Positions 6,900 to 8,126 of a stretch of 8,126 nucleotides of DNA are shown one piece after another. Every line of letters starts with the position of its first letter. The first letter of the stretch is position 1. The stretch comes from an uncultured Bacteroidota bacterium (lineage in GTDB: Bacteria; Bacteroidota; Ignavibacteria; UBA10030; UBA8401), in assembly GCA_937920105.1 (NCBI GenBank), contig CALETH010000037.1, forward strand, positions 1-8,126, in the 5' to 3' direction. The translations under genes and the position numbers were made by a program. A model generated the notes under the pieces. It was not told where the DNA came from and did not search any database. It saw nothing but the letters and a program-made list of their open reading frames with translations.

Positions 6900-7159
6900 T
6901 TTTTTATTTTTGCTAATTCATCTTCAATAAATTCTCGTATTGCTGGTTTAAGATATTTTTCTTCAATTCCAATTTCTCCCAAGGCAGTTGCTATAACGGA
7001 TGTTTTTCTTTGTGGTGAAAGTTTTTTGTTGATAACGATAACGCGGTCATCTCGTAGAATACAATATCCGCCTTCAAAATCGCCTTTTTCATAACGAAGA
7101 TGAATATTCATTTCTTGTGCTGTGGCTTCTAATTCAGATAAGAGTTCTTCTGGTGTCAT
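6896..7159 (-). CDS. Small protein of unknown function, coupled to aroQ
   Basis: An 87-residue soluble protein with no signal peptide or membrane segment, charged and probably alpha/beta. I do not recognise the family with confidence. An amphipathic N-terminal helix (about 2-18) is followed by a strand-rich segment with FEGGYCILRDDRVIVINKKL (28-47), then two helices (about 49-63 and 69-86) ending in a lysine-rich tail. The GGYC turn followed by alternating hydrophobic residues and INKKL looks like a conserved motif. A single cysteine (C33) is present. That the gene is real is supported by its strand, by the ATGA overlap of its stop with the aroQ start, and by codon use like its neighbours. 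It is first in the visible operon, 86 bases after the polymerase stop. The start ATG has no Shine-Dalgarno, as elsewhere here. I infer no function. Confidence 0.8.
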   Translation of the reverse strand: MTPEELLSELEATAQEMNIHLRYEKGDFEGGYCILRDDRVIVINKKLSPQRKTSVIATALGEIGIEEKYLKPAIREFIEDELAKIKK

Positions 7160-7176
7160 AAATAATTGAATTTAAG

Positions 7177-7206
7177 ATTACAAAAGTTTTTAAAAACTTT
7201 TGTAAT
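7177..7206. repeat. Perfect 30-bp palindrome between polymerase gene and aroQ operon
   Basis: ATTACAAAAGTTTTT (7177-7191) is followed without a spacer by its exact reverse complement (7192-7206). It lies 40 bases past the polymerase stop and 17 bases before the small gene's start. As RNA it makes a long AT-rich hairpin that could end the polymerase transcript, but no T-run follows it on the minus strand. As DNA it is a symmetric site that could bind a dimeric regulator of the aroQ operon. Because it is close to the start codon, either role would affect that operon. Confidence 0.75.
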
Positions 7207-7245
7207 TCTAATAAAAATACGAAGAATTTATGAGAAGAGGAAAAA

Positions 7246-7953
7246 TTATGTATCTAAATCTATAGATAACGGAACAATAGAATCGTTTTGCGAAAGTTGG
7301 TTATTGAGGATGTTGATATTTGTTGCATCAAAGCCAAATAAATCTTCTGATGAAAAAATTGCTCGAAAATCTTTTTCTGAAAAAAACAAAGAAAATTTTT
7401 CTGAAAATTCTTCAAGTCGTTTCATATAATAGGGAATATTTTCATCAGGAAAATTTTTATCCCATTCTTGTGCTTCTTTTGCATTTTTAAATCCGGTAAT
7501 GTTTGCATCATTTCCTGTAAAGTAAAATGAAATTGAATCTCCAATTTTATAATTGCGGGATGTTTGTAATGCTAATTCATAACTTGCTGTTCGATTTCTT
7601 GTTTGTTGTTCTATATCTCTCAAATAATCGGTAAGAGAATCTTTTAATTTTTCTGTTCGTGCAAAATCTTTTATTTCTAATTTATGTTCTTGTATTAATT
7701 GTGCAGTTTCAAGATAGAGTTGATGGAGTTTTTCTATTTTGTTGTGAAGAAGATATTCTATGCATTGTTGAATATAATTTCTTCCAAATTTTTCAATGCT
7801 GCGAGAAATGAGGGATGAGCCCTTAATTTTTATTGTGTTTTCATACGTGAGCAGTGTATAATTCTTCTTTTTATAACTCAACATTTTTTGGTACCGTCCA
7901 TCAATTCCTAAACTAATTCCTTCCGGTAAAGTTTGTGAAAGTGCTGTAATAAA
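7246..7953 (-). CDS. Family B DNA polymerase, C-terminal part (truncated at 5' side)
   Basis: Only the last 235 residues are readable. The segment LPEGISLGIDGRYQKMLSYKKKNYTLL, which starts 9 residues into the open frame, is characteristic of bacterial and archaeal-type family B DNA polymerases after motif C. DGRY and the KKNY stretch (the KKxY-like motif, about residues 28-31) contact the primer-template, and IKGSSLISRSIEKFGRNYIQQCIEYLL leads into the thumb. The exonuclease and palm catalytic motifs, including YGDTDS, would lie upstream and are absent. An ATG at 7882-7884 could start a 212-residue product, but the homology clearly extends 23 codons further, to an in-frame TAA at 7954-7956, so that ATG is not the real start. 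The gene is either interrupted by what lies beyond 7956 or cut by an assembly fault. If the break is real, the fragment is a pseudogene. The function (repair or accessory replication polymerase) is family knowledge only. Confidence 0.85.
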   Translation of the reverse strand, partial: FITALSQTLPEGISLGIDGRYQKMLSYKKKNYTLLTYENTIKIKGSSLISRSIEKFGRNYIQQCIEYLLHNKIEKLHQLYLETAQLIQEHKLEIKDFARTEKLKDSLTDYLRDIEQQTRNRTASYELALQTSRNYKIGDSISFYFTGNDANITGFKNAKEAQEWDKNFPDENIPYYMKRLEEFSEKFSLFFSEKDFRAIFSSEDLFGFDATNINILNNQLSQNDSIVPLSIDLDT

Positions 7954-7956
7954 TTA

Positions 7957-8126
7957 TATTTACAAAAAACTGCGCCTGCTGCAACGTGTCAAATCACGTT
8001 TTCATTCAGCCAATGACCGAGCCCATCAATCACTAGTGTTGGTATTGTTAGACTTATACTGTATGCATCTTACAGTGTACTATAGTCCATAACACGTGGT
8101 ACTGTGTACGTGCAATCATAAGTGTC
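7957..8126. other. Compositionally distinct end segment, unassigned
   Basis: Polymerase homology ends next to this segment and I could not identify it. From about 7971 on, G+C is roughly 43 percent, against near one third in the rest. After about 8002 there are almost no homopolymer runs longer than two. No frame is open throughout; the longest obvious piece is a 26-codon minus-strand frame (8069-7992) ending at a TGA at 7989-7991. A 6-bp inverted repeat lies at 7983-8000. Possible explanations are the end of an inserted element, a chimeric join or error-rich contig-end sequence. Confidence 0.55.

Noticed and set aside
6825..7429. Plus-strand open frames opposite the small gene and across the polymerase end
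   Set aside because: They overlap coupled minus-strand genes or the 30-bp palindrome, and their translations look like antisense sequence.
7983..8000. AACGTG/CACGTT inverted repeat in the end segment
   Set aside because: A six-base stem with a six-base loop in sequence of doubtful origin has no interpretive value by itself.
7989..8069. 26-codon minus-strand frame as the tail of a transposase
   Set aside because: It is too short, with no family motif and no identified terminal inverted repeat or target duplication. It is kept only as one explanation of the break.
8080..8092. Degraded palm motif C (YGDTDS-like) of the polymerase on the minus strand
   Set aside because: A match requires several deletions in a 20-base stretch and no supporting frame exists around it. 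It is within what chance alignment can give.
1..8126. tRNA genes, CRISPR arrays, toxin-antitoxin or phage modules
   Set aside because: I looked on both strands and saw no regularly spaced repeat-spacer pattern, no tRNA cloverleaf core and no characteristic proteins.

Overview
The window is an 8.1 kb piece of an AT-rich bacterial genome. It is mostly chromosomal housekeeping content, with no phage, CRISPR, plasmid or defence genes that I can see. Four traits suggest the Bacteroidota/Ignavibacteria/Chlorobi neighbourhood: strong A+T bias, starts without clear Shine-Dalgarno sequences, a RecJ active-site loop of the form GDYDVDGTN, and a bacterial family B DNA polymerase. This placement is an inference from general features, not a database match.

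Layout. On the plus strand, positions 1-900 hold the 3' part of a TolB/PD40-type beta-propeller protein. It is followed after 8 bases by a stand-alone glucose-6-phosphate isomerase (909-2609) of the kind usually seen as the C-terminal half of transaldolase/isomerase fusions. This pair converges, across a 56-base gap, on a long minus-strand run. Read in the direction of transcription, that run is: the 3' end of a family B DNA polymerase (7953-7246), a small conserved-looking protein of unknown function (7159-6896), type II 3-dehydroquinate dehydratase aroQ (6899-6456), a HAD-family phosphatase (6459-5776), the RNase P RNA rnpB (about 5725-5301), recJ (4983-3283) and ruvC (3202-2666).

The small protein, aroQ and the HAD gene are joined by two ATGA stop/start overlaps and almost certainly form one transcript. 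recJ and ruvC are a natural DNA-repair pair: a 5'-3' single-strand exonuclease and a Holliday junction resolvase. rnpB is recognised with high confidence from its conserved core, an 11-bp closing P1 helix, a compensated P4 helix and a GNRA-capped P18.

The non-coding stretches are richer in structure than the genes are unusual. Both flanks of recJ carry degenerate AT-rich repeats built on AAATC/TATGATT words spaced about 9-10 bases apart. The recJ-rnpB interval (4984-5300) also has a 42-base-period direct repeat and two compact REP-like palindromes. A perfect 30-bp palindrome lies between the polymerase and the aroQ operon.

At the right end the polymerase homology stops abruptly at an in-frame TAA (7954-7956). 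The last 170 bases have higher G+C and very few homopolymers. They look like a foreign insertion, an assembly join or a poor contig end. I found no clearly new biological system. The best leads are the repeats, the truncation and the unknown small protein coupled to aroQ.
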